Positions 15,678 to 25,309 of a stretch of DNA of 36,501 bases are shown one piece after another. The position numbers were made by a program, and so were the translations under genes. The notes under the pieces were generated by a model that worked only from the letters and a program-made list of their open reading frames with translations, did not search any database and had not been told where the DNA came from. The stretch covers positions 1 to 36,501 of the forward strand of contig CAYJRA010000006.1 in NCBI GenBank assembly GCA_964372465.1, read 5' to 3'. The DNA comes from JAGVVZ01 sp964372465 (GTDB taxonomy: Archaea > Aenigmatarchaeota > Aenigmatarchaeia > CG10238-14). Positions within the stretch are counted from its first letter, which is position 1. Each line of letters begins with the position of its first letter.

Positions 15678-16073
15678 TAATTTCTTTATTGCTTCTTTCT
15701 CTTCTTTATAACCCAATAGTTTGTAAGCTTGTCTGAGACTCGTCCACCTGAATCCTATAATCATTTCTTTTTTATCTGGTATTATTTTTTCATTTTTATC
15801 GGCAAAAACCAAGTAGCAATGAACTTTCATTTTGATTTTTCTTGGATCGATATAATAGTATTCATGTATTTTTTTTGAAATTTCAATTTTTTTCAATTGA
15901 ACCTCTTCTTTAATTTCTCTTCTTAGCGCATGTTTAATGCTTTCGTTTTTTTCTATGCCACCTTTAACTAGTCTCCAAAGTGGTTTTTTTCTGTTGTGAT
16001 AATCATAACGCTTGATTAGGAGAATCTTATCTGCACCTAAAATTATTGCTTGAACTTTTTCACCAGTTCTCAT
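15648..16073 (-). CDS. Nudix hydrolase
   Basis: A 141-aa Nudix protein. The Nudix box reads GGIEKNESIKHALRREIKEEV, here seen as GGIEKNE...RREIKEEV, fitting Gx5Ex7REUxEExGU except that the final Gly is replaced. These enzymes hydrolyse nucleoside diphosphates linked to another moiety, using Mg2+ bound by the REIKEE glutamates. The ATG at 16073 is preferred to a TTG at 16079; a TATA-like TTTATTTTATC lies about 25-30 bases upstream. Its 3' end overlaps the convergent 3' end of aIF5B by 30 bases. Substrate unknown. Confidence 0.85.
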   Translation of the reverse strand: MRTGEKVQAIILGADKILLIKRYDYHNRKKPLWRLVKGGIEKNESIKHALRREIKEEVQLKKIEISKKIHEYYYIDPRKIKMKVHCYLVFADKNEKIIPDKKEMIIGFRWTSLRQAYKLLGYKEEKEAIKKLLHHAPLHKK

Positions 16074-16109
16074 AAACAATAATTGTATAAGATAAAATAA
16101 AGCGTTTAA

Positions 16110-16868
16110 TTACAGATCAGAAATTTTACCAAGATAGGTTCCATCAAGAAGATATATTTCTGCTTTCTTCAAATCTATAAAACCGTTTTTCATAAGAGGT
16201 CCAAGCAATTCCGTATTATCCTTTAGCTTATTGCCGGTGTTTATTGGACTTCCTGATATAAGCCTGTTGAAAGATGGTATTATGACAACCCCCAAATCGT
16301 TTTTTATTTCTTTTTTATATTTTTCAAGAATTTTTTGTTTTACAATATTAGATTTAATCCAAGCTGGCTTAACAATTCTGTATCCCAATTTGTCTTTAAA
16401 TTCTACAGCAGGATGAATATGGCTAATAATAATATATTCGCAGTTTAGCAAATTCTCAGATGGCCAAGCATGCCCATGAAGAAAACCAAACCTTCCTATT
16501 TTGAAACCTCTTGAATCATGAATTTTTACTTCTTTCTTAATAATTTTTTCAATGTGATCATCGTGATTTCCTTTGCATATGATAACCTTTACTTTAGATG
16601 ATAGATATTCAAATAACTCAGGGATGTCTTTAATTTCTTGCCAAGACACCCCAGGAACTGTGTGTTTAATGTCACCTATAACAACAAGAATTGAAGCTTT
16701 TGTAATATTAAGTAAGTAATCTATGTCTTCTTTAATCTTTTTTATTTGAGATGAGATATTGATACCAGATTTAGCCAACTCCGTCTCCAGACCTATATGC
16801 AAATCAGCAATGACCAAAGTGGATATCTCATCTATAAACAAAACTGGCTGATTATGTACAAATCTCAT
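16110..16868 (-). CDS. Metallophosphoesterase (COG1407, ICC-like)
   Basis: A 252-aa calcineurin-like phosphoesterase. The five metal-binding blocks are VIADLHIG, VVIGDIKH, ICKGNHDDHI, FLHGHAWP and IISHIHPAVEF. This spacing, and the short N-terminal leader before DLHIG, match the archaeal COG1407 group often found beside helicase genes, whose substrate is not established. It lies 38 bases downstream of the small membrane protein gene on the same strand and may be the end of that operon. Confidence 0.87.
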   Translation of the reverse strand: MRFVHNQPVLFIDEISTLVIADLHIGLETELAKSGINISSQIKKIKEDIDYLLNITKASILVVIGDIKHTVPGVSWQEIKDIPELFEYLSSKVKVIICKGNHDDHIEKIIKKEVKIHDSRGFKIGRFGFLHGHAWPSENLLNCEYIIISHIHPAVEFKDKLGYRIVKPAWIKSNIVKQKILEKYKKEIKNDLGVVIIPSFNRLISGSPINTGNKLKDNTELLGPLMKNGFIDLKKAEIYLLDGTYLGKISDL

Positions 16869-16906
16869 AAGAAATAAATCAATTCAAATTTTAAAACAAT
16901 ATGTTT

Positions 16907-17164
16907 CTATCCTAGACTCTTATCAATTTCATCCAATCTGCTTTTGATATCAACCACATTTGTGCTGACTTTTGTTAATGATTGACCCACTTGCTCTTCG
17001 CTTTTAATGGCTTGCGTTGTGATTCCACCTATTTTTCCTTCATTCAAGATTTTCATAGCTCCATAAACAACCAATACAATCACAATTAAACCTATAATTA
17101 ATTTTAACCAAAGTGGTATGTTCAAACCACCTTGAAGTTGTGGATTCATTTGTCTTAATATCAT
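16907..17164 (-). CDS. Small membrane protein with coiled-coil tail, 85 aa
   Basis: Unidentified. It has one membrane helix (LWLKLIIGLIVIVLVVYGAM, about residues 18-37), a short linker and a C-terminal amphipathic stretch (QVGQSLTKVSTNVVDIKSRLDEIDKSL) with heptad-like spacing, probably coiled coil. The ATG is four bases after the stop of the cysteine-rich gene and GGTGA overlaps that stop, so the two are coupled. It could anchor or help export the cysteine-rich protein; that is inference from position. Confidence 0.75.
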   Translation of the reverse strand: MILRQMNPQLQGGLNIPLWLKLIIGLIVIVLVVYGAMKILNEGKIGGITTQAIKSEEQVGQSLTKVSTNVVDIKSRLDEIDKSLG

Positions 17165-17168
17165 TTAA

Positions 17169-20100
17169 TCACCCTGCTGCATTAGATGGATTGGCAGATG
17201 CGCCTGAAGATTGAGAACCGTATTTTATTTTCATGAATTTAACCAAAGGTCCCTCACATAAGGATAGGAAATCTTCTTTCCCTCCTAATCCTAAAGCATA
17301 ATTCTCAAATTTGCATGTCATATTCGCACTTCCATCGGGAACTTGATCTACCTTCATCTCAACTTTTAAAATGCATTTATTATCTTCCAAGTCAACGATA
17401 GTTACGTGTGGCCCTCCATCACCTTCTGGATCAAAGCTGACTCTTTTACAAATTCTAAACGCTCTTTCAAAGCAAATATTATCATTTTTACAATCATCAA
17501 GCTTGCCTTCAGCAATTTCTTTTGCGTCGTCACCGGAGCTTAGCATTAGATATAAAATGTCTTTTAACATGACTTCTTTGATATATTTGACGTCTCTCTT
17601 AATTGCTGTCAAATCATCTATTGTCATCTTGTCTGCGCTCGCCCTTATTTTTGATTTTATCTCATCCACTTTCTCTTTGGCAGTCTCAAACATCAATGAA
17701 ACTCTTTTGTATTTCTCTTCTTCAGGAGATTTGACAGAAGCGTAATAATCCGCTATCGCTCCTGTTTCTCTTGATAATTTATCTAGTTCTATTCTCAGTC
17801 CTTCCAATTTTAATGCTAACGAGAGTAGTTCAGAGGAATCTGGAACTTTGTTGATTTCCCCAACATATATATTCCTTTCGTCCCCTCTGGTTATACAATC
17901 ATAAAATGCCACACAACCTTGATCATTTTTCTTTACTACTAATTCACCACCCTTTTCTTTACATTCATCATAGACTTTCTGAGGAACATCACTATTACAT
18001 GCTTCTTTATCACCGCATCTTAACACAGGACAACCTGTTTGAGGATCAAAATCTTTGATAACTTTCAACCCCTGTCTTTCGCATTCTTTTCCTATTGCTT
18101 CTGTTGGTGGTGTTATTTCAGAACAACCCCTTCTTTCTTCCTCATGGACACATTTAGGTATTTTACATTCATGTTTATATTCAAAGAATACTTTGCCCCC
18201 AAATTCTTCGCATTTTTTCAACATCATTTCAGCTTCTTCTTCTGTTGGGCATTCATGAAATTCTTTCCTAAATATTTTAAATATTGGATCACCTGAACTT
18301 GTTTTCATACCTCCTCCTTCAAACAAACAATCTATATACTCGCAGCCTGAATAATCCTTTCTAATTACAGGATCGCCTCCATAATTGATGCATTTTTCTT
18401 TGTAATGCGGTGGTAATTCTGGACATTTTCTTTCACAAATAACTCTGGTGAATCCGGTTTCATCTACTTCATATCTGCATTCATCAGAAGGTCTTGTTCC
18501 TGGTGGTCTTGTGTCTCCTCCACATCTGTCAAATTTGATCAAATTACCCGTGCAGGAATCATACCATCCCTCTTTTTCCATGCCTATATCCCTGCATATT
18601 TTCTTGCATTGATGCTCGCATTGTTTGCAAGTGCATGTGTCTTCAGATTCAAAACACGGGTTTTTAGTTCCATCAGGGCACATAACATACTCTGGACATT
18701 TTCCTATAGGAATTTGCTCGCATTCACGACCTACAGGACATCCCTTATCATCATAAATGGTTTTTATTCTGCCATTTTTACAATCAGGTAGAAGTGGTAT
18801 AACTGGGCAGGTTTGTGGACCACATTCATTCCAAACTTTAAAGGTATTCACTCCGCATTTACCTGTTTCCTTACTGCATTTATTAACACATGATTCTTCA
18901 GCATATTTTTTCCATGTTTCTGAAGGTTTGCAAGAAGTGGAGCCGCCTTGCTCTTCTTGATGGCCATCATAACACTGCCAATATGCATTTCTATAACTGG
19001 TTGATGAGCATATATCTTTCGTACACCCACTACACATTTCAGGAAATCCTAAAGGACAATTTGCGGTTTCGCAACAGATATATGGTCTGCATATGTTTGC
19101 ATCACACTTTTTAATAATTGTTGTTGAAGTGGTTGGACAATCTTGCGGACATTTACCTGCATAACAAGGAACCATGCATGGTGGAGTGGCTGTTGTACAT
19201 GGTGGACAATAATCGACCTCTCCTTCCTCACATATTCTATTTCCACAAACAGGTGTTGATGGTAATTTTCTGCATTGACCGTCAATACACTTATAAACAG
19301 GACAGGATGGACATGACCCAATTGGTGTATCGGGTGGACATGGCATACACTGTGGTGAAGGACACTCTTCATCAGATTTGCATTGCTTACAAGGACTGGC
19401 ACAATTCACACAACCGTTTGCATCAGGTATATGATTGCCTGGACATGGATCCCAAATGCATTGAACGTTAGGACATCTTTGTGTTGTAGTTGTAGTCAAT
19501 GATATGCAAGCTCCATCTCTGCACTCGTTGGGACAAAAATATGTTTCGCTATCAAAATAACCTTCATTATTACAACTATACTCAAATAATTTGCTCGGGG
19601 AAGATTCTGTGTTAGGGTATGAGTCCCTAGCACATACATCCCATACATCTTTGTATTGGAATTGTTGATCACAATATTTACAGATACCTGTCGTGCGACC
19701 TTTTACATAATAATTTTTTCCACTATCAGAATCTTTACATACTGAAGTGGTTGTTGTGGTTGTTGGTTTGTGGGCGCCCTTAGCATGACATCCTATATCT
19801 GAACACATCGGACAGGAAGGACCCACCTCACACTCGACGGGGCAATTAGTATAGGTGAATTTGTGACAGTATTCTTCTGTACCCGTAATCAAAGTGGTTG
19901 TGGTTACTGGTTTAGCAACACACTGGTCATTTTCTTTAACACAAAGTGTGTTTGGTGGTGGTTTTATTTCTGGATTGCAAGCACCCATATTTGGAAGTAT
20001 CAAAGTACACTTACCTCCGCACCAATCACAGTATCCTTGTAAAGTAGTTGTGGTTGTTGTCTCACAAACTAAATTACCACACGATCCACAATTTCCGTCT

Positions 20101-20381
20101 ACATATTTACATCCTTGTGGAGGAGCTGGACATGAAGGGGGGTTTATACATTCAGTTACGCATTGGCCGTTTCTTTCAAAACATTTTGTGTTCGGAGGCG
20201 GCGCTAACGCTATACAAGCTAAATCAGAAAAAATTCTTGCGCATTGAGTTCCGCACCAACCGCATTGTGGTAAAGTTGTGGTTGCTATTGCTGTATCAGT
20301 GATGGTTGTCTGACTTTCTGTTTGGGCATATCCAATCACAATAAATGACAAAAGGAATAGTATTGGTAATAATACTCGCAT
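17169..20381 (-). CDS. Giant secreted cysteine-rich protein with poly-Thr linkers (1070 aa)
   Basis: Signal peptide (LLPILFLLSFIVIGYAQ) followed by about 106 cysteines in 1070 residues. Residues up to about 850 are a chain of small Cys-rich modules (for example CGWCGTQC, CDWCGGKC, VCGNRICEEGEVDYC), the first several joined by runs of four to six Thr (TTTTTT) that resemble O-glycosylated linkers. From about residue 860 a helical, Cys-poor region follows (LALKLEGLRIELDKL... IKSKIRASADKM), then a final small Cys domain. No membrane anchor is seen at the C-terminus. The cysteines presumably form disulfides outside the cell. Function unknown: surface coat or attachment to a host or partner cell are possibilities. 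TATA-like TTTTTTAATA precedes the start. Confidence 0.85.
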   Translation of the reverse strand: MRVLLPILFLLSFIVIGYAQTESQTTITDTAIATTTLPQCGWCGTQCARIFSDLACIALAPPPNTKCFERNGQCVTECINPPSCPAPPQGCKYVDGNCGSCGNLVCETTTTTTLQGYCDWCGGKCTLILPNMGACNPEIKPPPNTLCVKENDQCVAKPVTTTTLITGTEEYCHKFTYTNCPVECEVGPSCPMCSDIGCHAKGAHKPTTTTTTSVCKDSDSGKNYYVKGRTTGICKYCDQQFQYKDVWDVCARDSYPNTESSPSKLFEYSCNNEGYFDSETYFCPNECRDGACISLTTTTTQRCPNVQCIWDPCPGNHIPDANGCVNCASPCKQCKSDEECPSPQCMPCPPDTPIGSCPSCPVYKCIDGQCRKLPSTPVCGNRICEEGEVDYCPPCTTATPPCMVPCYAGKCPQDCPTTSTTIIKKCDANICRPYICCETANCPLGFPEMCSGCTKDICSSTSYRNAYWQCYDGHQEEQGGSTSCKPSETWKKYAEESCVNKCSKETGKCGVNTFKVWNECGPQTCPVIPLLPDCKNGRIKTIYDDKGCPVGRECEQIPIGKCPEYVMCPDGTKNPCFESEDTCTCKQCEHQCKKICRDIGMEKEGWYDSCTGNLIKFDRCGGDTRPPGTRPSDECRYEVDETGFTRVICERKCPELPPHYKEKCINYGGDPVIRKDYSGCEYIDCLFEGGGMKTSSGDPIFKIFRKEFHECPTEEEAEMMLKKCEEFGGKVFFEYKHECKIPKCVHEEERRGCSEITPPTEAIGKECERQGLKVIKDFDPQTGCPVLRCGDKEACNSDVPQKVYDECKEKGGELVVKKNDQGCVAFYDCITRGDERNIYVGEINKVPDSSELLSLALKLEGLRIELDKLSRETGAIADYYASVKSPEEEKYKRVSLMFETAKEKVDEIKSKIRASADKMTIDDLTAIKRDVKYIKEVMLKDILYLMLSSGDDAKEIAEGKLDDCKNDNICFERAFRICKRVSFDPEGDGGPHVTIVDLEDNKCILKVEMKVDQVPDGSANMTCKFENYALGLGGKEDFLSLCEGPLVKFMKIKYGSQSSGASANPSNAAG

Positions 20382-20443
20382 ACATTGAAATTGGTTTTCT
20401 AGTTATTAAAAAACTATGCTATCACTAAGCAGTCATTCCAAAG

Positions 20444-20557
20444 TCACAATCTATTCAACAAAAAAATCAAAGCTAGTGCCACAATTATTATCACGACAAT
20501 TGCCTTCCCATATGCTTTCCAATATTCAAATATTGGATTTGTGTCAGGCTTCTCCAT
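20444..20557 (-). CDS. Small single-span membrane protein, 37 aa
   Basis: The frame reads MEKPDTNPIFEYWKAYGKA and then a 15-residue hydrophobic run (IVVIIIVALALIFLL) ending NRL, a typical single-span microprotein. A TTTTTATAAG element lies about 26-35 bases before the ATG, which has no Shine-Dalgarno, so the transcript is probably leaderless. It sits 62 bases upstream of the cysteine-rich gene on the same strand. No family recognised. Confidence 0.6.
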   Translation of the reverse strand: MEKPDTNPIFEYWKAYGKAIVVIIIVALALIFLLNRL

Positions 20558-20601
20558 AATTTTCTATATTTCGTTTTATCAGCTTATAAAAATATTTTAT
20601 T

Positions 20602-22974
20602 TCACATCATAGTTATTTTTTCAACAACCGTACTGCCGCCATTCATCTTGTCTCTGTTTAACCTGTAAAGCTCGCCAGTTACTGCACTTTCAAGTGTTTT
20701 ATCATGGGTGATTATGAATATCTGCTGTATATAATCGCCTATCTTATTACGTAACGTTTCAGCCAAATCTTCTACTGCCTTCGCGTCTAAATTATGAGTA
20801 GGTTCGTCTAAAATCAGCCATTTTAGCTGTGGTGCAAGAACCAAAGAGAAGGCTATTCTTAGAACCAAAGATGATATACTTCTTTCCCCGCCAGATGCAA
20901 TACCGTCAACATCTATCCATCTGCCTGATCTATCCTTCAGTTGCAAAACATAATCCCCTTCTTCAATATTCAAACTAATATCTGAAAAATCTGTATACGG
21001 ATATATATCTGGCCATATCTGATTCATCGTAAAGTTGACTGTGTCTATAAATTCTTCTCTTAATTGAACCTGTGTCTTCTCAAGAGCTTTCTCAAAAATG
21101 GAAAGATCTGAAATCAGTTTATCTAGTTTCGCTATTTCTTCTGACTGCTTCTGAGCCAATCTCAATTCATCTTCCAATTCATTGAGCCTTTTCTCCCTCT
21201 CAGAAATGAGCTGAACCAAGCTTGAAATCTTTCCCTTCGATTCGTATTGCTTTGTTATCAATTCTTCATATCTCCTTCTCAAATCATCTATATCTTCTCT
21301 TCCTATCCTGTTGTATAGAACTATCATCTCGCTTTCCAAACTGTCCAATCGCATATGCAACTGCTGATCTTTTTTCTCCCTTTCCTCTAATTCGGAAATT
21401 CTGGTAAATACAATCTCATAGTCCTTCATCTCATTTTTTATATTTCTGCTAAGCGACTGGAACTCGTCAATCTGCATTTTTATTTCTCCAGCTAATCTAT
21501 CCATTTCAGTACTTTTTGCAATTATGTCCGGCATAGAATTCTCTATTTCCAAAATCTCACTATTCAGAGTCTCAAAATTCTCCAACTCCAAAGATGCCTT
21601 TTGATAAGTATAAGCAATTTTTTCCATAGAATTCAATTTTTCTGAAGCATCTGATTTTCTTTTTTTCTTATCAATTAATTCTTGTTTTAGTAATCCAATC
21701 TTCTCTTGCCTCTCCTTTATTAGATGCTGTTTTTTATCTTCCGTTATTTTAGAATTGCATATCGGGCATTCATCTTTCAATTCCTCCACTTTAAAAATCA
21801 GGTCGTTCAGTTGGTTCAAAGAATAATTAATCTCTGCTATTTCTTTATCCAGTTCGTTCACAATCTTCCTTTCTTCCTGAAGCAGCAATTGGGGATTTTC
21901 CCCATGCAATCTTTTTATATCTTCCAACTCTTTTTTTAGCAAAGTTTTTTTATCCAATTCTTGCCTTTTTTTCACTCTATCCTTTTCCAGATAATCCAAT
22001 TTTGCTTTGTGCTGAAATAACAAACTCGTACATTCACTGTGATTTTTTGATTTTTCGGCAAGCATCCTTTCCGTTTCATCCAGCTTGCTTTGAAATTCCC
22101 TGAGCTTGTTTTTAATTTCTTCTGGTCTGACATCCTTGAGTATTTTTTTCATTTCCAGTATCGATCGTTCGTTCTCTTCCTCTGTCGCTTCCAAAGTTTT
22201 CTTCTGCTGCTTCAATTCATTCAGTTTCCTATCCAAATGCTCCAATTCTCGGAGTCTCTCCTCCGCTTCTTTGGATTTTTTGACATGAAACTCGTAATCA
22301 CTTTCAAGATAAGATCTGTTCTCTATAAGCTCTTTAAGGCTTTTCCTTATATCCAAGATTTTGTTCTTCGTATCTCTGATCTCTGTTTGGCTGAGAAAAC
22401 TTTGTTTCCCTAATTTTCTATCTATGATTTTATTTTTTAGTGCCACAGTCGATGATCTTGCTTTTTCAAATCTATCTATCATAAGAAGATTATCGATCTT
22501 CCTCATCCTTTCTCCCCTGGATAAACGTAAGAAGTAATCCAAACCGTTCTGCTCTGAATAAATAGATCTGCTGAAAAGCTCGTAATCAACTTTCAAAATT
22601 TTTTCTATTGCATCATTAACTCTTTGAGTGTTCGGGGCCTCAAGGAGTTTATCGCCTTCCTTGATTTCGGAATATGTCGTGCCTTTCCCTCTTTCGACAA
22701 CTCTCATTATCGAATACTCTTTGTCGTCGATAGTAAAATTGATCATTACGTTTGATTCGTTTTTCACCTGTGGCCTGTTCATTATCAGGTCATCTAACTT
22801 AACCTTTTTCGATTGCATGCTGGGGAATGTTCCAAAAAAACCAAAGGATATTGCATCTAATATGCTGCTTTTACCGCAACCCAAAGTTCCAGTAAAAACA
22901 TTTGTTCCTGGACTGAAATCCAATGTCGAATCTAAATGCGATTTCCAGTTGGCTAGTTTGACTTGCGTTATCAT
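20602..22974 (-). CDS. rad50: DNA double-strand break repair ATPase Rad50
   Basis: A 790-aa SMC-like ATPase. Walker A is GTLGCGKSS (residues 29-37), followed by the Q-loop region. Two long coiled coils flank a zinc hook CPIC at about residue 402 (DECPICNSKI), through which two Rad50 molecules join. The C-terminal half has the signature ASGGERSISSLVLRIAFSL (ABC signature SGGE), Walker B/D-loop WLILDEPTHNLD and the switch His in IITHD. It works with Mre11 in end tethering and resection. Slightly short for an archaeal Rad50, mainly in the coils. Last gene of the mre11-HAD-Nudix-rad50 operon. Confidence 0.95.
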   Translation of the reverse strand: MITQVKLANWKSHLDSTLDFSPGTNVFTGTLGCGKSSILDAISFGFFGTFPSMQSKKVKLDDLIMNRPQVKNESNVMINFTIDDKEYSIMRVVERGKGTTYSEIKEGDKLLEAPNTQRVNDAIEKILKVDYELFSRSIYSEQNGLDYFLRLSRGERMRKIDNLLMIDRFEKARSSTVALKNKIIDRKLGKQSFLSQTEIRDTKNKILDIRKSLKELIENRSYLESDYEFHVKKSKEAEERLRELEHLDRKLNELKQQKKTLEATEEENERSILEMKKILKDVRPEEIKNKLREFQSKLDETERMLAEKSKNHSECTSLLFQHKAKLDYLEKDRVKKRQELDKKTLLKKELEDIKRLHGENPQLLLQEERKIVNELDKEIAEINYSLNQLNDLIFKVEELKDECPICNSKITEDKKQHLIKERQEKIGLLKQELIDKKKRKSDASEKLNSMEKIAYTYQKASLELENFETLNSEILEIENSMPDIIAKSTEMDRLAGEIKMQIDEFQSLSRNIKNEMKDYEIVFTRISELEEREKKDQQLHMRLDSLESEMIVLYNRIGREDIDDLRRRYEELITKQYESKGKISSLVQLISEREKRLNELEDELRLAQKQSEEIAKLDKLISDLSIFEKALEKTQVQLREEFIDTVNFTMNQIWPDIYPYTDFSDISLNIEEGDYVLQLKDRSGRWIDVDGIASGGERSISSLVLRIAFSLVLAPQLKWLILDEPTHNLDAKAVEDLAETLRNKIGDYIQQIFIITHDKTLESAVTGELYRLNRDKMNGGSTVVEKITMM

Positions 22975-22983
22975 TGCTATACC

Positions 22984-23415
22984 TCAGCCTAAAATCTCGT
23001 TTCTTTTCGATCTTAAAAAATTCTTATCCCTGTCACTTGTTAATTTATCAACAGCAGCATCATAATCAAACCATTGTGGTTTAGTCTCACCGATAAAATT
23101 GCCCGGTAAAAAACCAAGTTTCAGTTCATTTGTTCTGAACAGGTAGACATGAATCTGTTTTTCTACTAAAGGAAATATCAGGCTCGGCCTCTTTATCACG
23201 CCCAATTTTCTAATAAGGATTAAGTTTTTTAATCCGGTTTCCTCGAAAATTTCTCTTCTGGCAGTCTCTATTAATTTTTCTCCTCTTTCTGTTCTCCCTT
23301 TGGGAAGCGACCACGTATTTTTTAGCAAGGTCCTGTCATTGACTAAACAAATTTGATTTTTTTTATTCAGCACAACACCACCGGCGGCAATGCTGACAAA
23401 TAGTTGCATCGTCAT
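22984..23415 (-). CDS. Nudix hydrolase
   Basis: A 143-aa Nudix protein. The box is GRTERGEKLIETARREIFEETGL, seen here as PKGRTERGEKL...RREIFEETG, a full match to the consensus with catalytic Glu residues intact. The preceding NTWSLPKG is typical of ADP-ribose/Ap4A or mutT-like members. Its ATG overlaps the HAD gene stop (ATGA) and the gene ends ten bases before rad50, so it belongs to the repair operon. A role in cleaning damaged or signalling nucleotides is plausible but not shown. Confidence 0.9.
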   Translation of the reverse strand: MTMQLFVSIAAGGVVLNKKNQICLVNDRTLLKNTWSLPKGRTERGEKLIETARREIFEETGLKNLILIRKLGVIKRPSLIFPLVEKQIHVYLFRTNELKLGFLPGNFIGETKPQWFDYDAAVDKLTSDRDKNFLRSKRNEILG

Positions 23416-24020
23416 AACTTAACACCTGATCTTTTCAAACTCCTTTTTAATTGGTCTGTACTCTTAAAATGAATTACGTTAATTCCCAACTCTTTCACAT
23501 TTCCAAGAAATTTTAAATTGTCATCGATCATAACACATTCTTCTGGTTTTGCTTTTAATTTTTCCAAAGCAAACTTACACAAATCTGCAGAAGGTTTATT
23601 GGTGCCATAATCAAAAGAATAGAAATAACCATCAAACTTCTTATGCAAACTTGTTTTTTTGTTTAAAAATTCTACTCTTTCTTTTAAATTGCCTGAAACC
23701 ACAACAACTTTATAATTCCTTCGTAAATTCTTGATAAGGTTTACCATATCTTTTTTTGGTTTATAAAGACTTATCCAGGTTTTTTCCATTTCCCTAGCAA
23801 CATTCGAGTTTATATTCAAATATTTTGTAACACGTTCCCAGAACTCCTTTCTATCTATTTTCCCTGCTCCATAATCATAAACTAAACCCGGGGTTTTAAA
23901 AGCATGAACTAATTTCTTCTTTGGCAATTTGTATTCTTTTCTAAATCTTTCAATAGCAATATCTGAACCGCTTTCAAAATATACTCCACCAAGATCGCAC
24001 ATTATTATCTTAATTGTCAT
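23412..24020 (-). CDS. HAD-family phosphatase
   Basis: A 202-aa HAD-like hydrolase, subfamily IA. Motif I is CDLGGVYFES (the second Asp of DxD replaced by Gly, common in DLGGV members), motif II is VVVSGN, motif III Lys is in DYGTNKPSADL and motif IV is VMIDDN. The helical cap (FRKEYKLPKKKLVHAFKTPG...) lies between motifs I and II. It begins one base before the mre11 stop and its own stop overlaps the Nudix start, so it is within the mre11-rad50 transcript. Loss of the second Asp may affect phosphate-transfer chemistry. Confidence 0.87.
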   Translation of the reverse strand: MTIKIIMCDLGGVYFESGSDIAIERFRKEYKLPKKKLVHAFKTPGLVYDYGAGKIDRKEFWERVTKYLNINSNVAREMEKTWISLYKPKKDMVNLIKNLRRNYKVVVVSGNLKERVEFLNKKTSLHKKFDGYFYSFDYGTNKPSADLCKFALEKLKAKPEECVMIDDNLKFLGNVKELGINVIHFKSTDQLKRSLKRSGVKL

Positions 24021-25256
24021 TTACCCCCACTCACTGATTGTCTTTTGTTCACCTGTTAGAATATCCAAGGCTTTATCCACCTGACCCTCTGACAATAATC
24101 CAAACACATAATTAGCATCAAAGTTTTTAGAGAATTTCATTTCATCCAATATCTCACCCAGAACCTTCAATCCCATTTGGTCAACAGATATCTTCTCATC
24201 GCTCCTCATCTTCTTCAAAAGTTCTATCTTGCTTGATATGTCATGTGACTCAATCTCTTTCACAAACTTCAAAATCACTTTATTACCATACTCATTTTCT
24301 ATTTTTTTCAACTCCTTGTCTATCACATCCAAACCCTTTCCTCTTATCTTAAACCTCACTATGGGCGTTTTCTTATAATTGTGCTGCAATATGGAATTTA
24401 GCTTCCTTCTTATCTGATCGGGAAATGTTTTGTTTTCATCCTCAACTATCTCCTCATAAAAGAATCTTCTTGTATTTTCTAGAGGAGTAAAATCTAATCT
24501 GCCCTCTGGTAAATGCAATTTGTATATCCCTTTGGGATTCAAAGACTCTTCTCTCTTCAATTGTGTGACGACTGTGCTGCCAGTCAACAAAACCGTGGTG
24601 CTACCTTCCTTGTCAACAACAGAAGTGTGTATATGACCATTCACTATCAAATCAAAACCTTTTGGAAGATTGGATTTATTTAATGAAGGCGGCTCCATGG
24701 GGGAATATATATATGGGTCGATGCTCTGATGGAGCATCAGAATGTTGTAACAGCCTTCTATCGGCCGGGGATTCCAATTATCTAAAACTTGCTTGGCGTA
24801 TCTTTCTGGCACTCCGGACATTCCTTGAACAGCTACCTTTATCCCATCTTTTTCAAAAACCAAGCCATTCAGATGCAAGTGAAAAGCAAAACCAGTTAGT
24901 TCTAATGCCTGTATCGCATTCTGGTCCTTTCCCAATCTTTCATGAGTTCCATGCAATGCTATAACAGGAATGCCTCTTAATGCTCTTTCAGAAATTTTCT
25001 CCAAGTTTTTGTTCATTGGTTGCATTAACTTAATCCCCGTATCCTTTTGTAAAGTGGGTTTAGACAATATTCTTAATGATTTTGCCCAAACATCTGTTTT
25101 AGGAAATCTGCTGTCATATATATCACCTGCTATTAAAATCACGTCAGAATCCAAACTTTTGTCAATAGCTTCTTCCGCATTATCAAAGCTGTCATTTTCC
25201 AGTCTAGAATTTGAATTATACCCAAAATGCAGGTCGGAGAATATAGAAATTTTCAT
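24021..25256 (-). CDS. mre11: DNA repair nuclease Mre11
   Basis: A 411-aa metallophosphoesterase nuclease. The catalytic blocks are FSDLHFGYNS (residues 6-15), LIAGDIYDSRFP, ALHGTHERLG and VNGHIHTSVV, all with their metal ligands. A C-terminal region (from about 270) would hold the capping and Rad50-binding domains. Mre11 processes broken DNA ends together with Rad50. First gene of a four-gene operon that also encodes a HAD and a Nudix protein. No herA or nurA genes follow within the window. Confidence 0.94.
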   Translation of the reverse strand: MKISIFSDLHFGYNSNSRLENDSFDNAEEAIDKSLDSDVILIAGDIYDSRFPKTDVWAKSLRILSKPTLQKDTGIKLMQPMNKNLEKISERALRGIPVIALHGTHERLGKDQNAIQALELTGFAFHLHLNGLVFEKDGIKVAVQGMSGVPERYAKQVLDNWNPRPIEGCYNILMLHQSIDPYIYSPMEPPSLNKSNLPKGFDLIVNGHIHTSVVDKEGSTTVLLTGSTVVTQLKREESLNPKGIYKLHLPEGRLDFTPLENTRRFFYEEIVEDENKTFPDQIRRKLNSILQHNYKKTPIVRFKIRGKGLDVIDKELKKIENEYGNKVILKFVKEIESHDISSKIELLKKMRSDEKISVDQMGLKVLGEILDEMKFSKNFDANYVFGLLSEGQVDKALDILTGEQKTISEWG

Positions 25257-25309
25257 GAATAGATGTTAGTTGCTAAATATAAATGGTTTATAAAAACATA
25301 CTATAATTT

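Noticed and set aside
19000..20381. Low-complexity GTT/GTG runs as a tandem repeat or CRISPR-like array
   Set aside because: These are codons for the Thr linkers of the cysteine-rich protein; spacing and flanks are irregular. No CRISPR array is present in the window.
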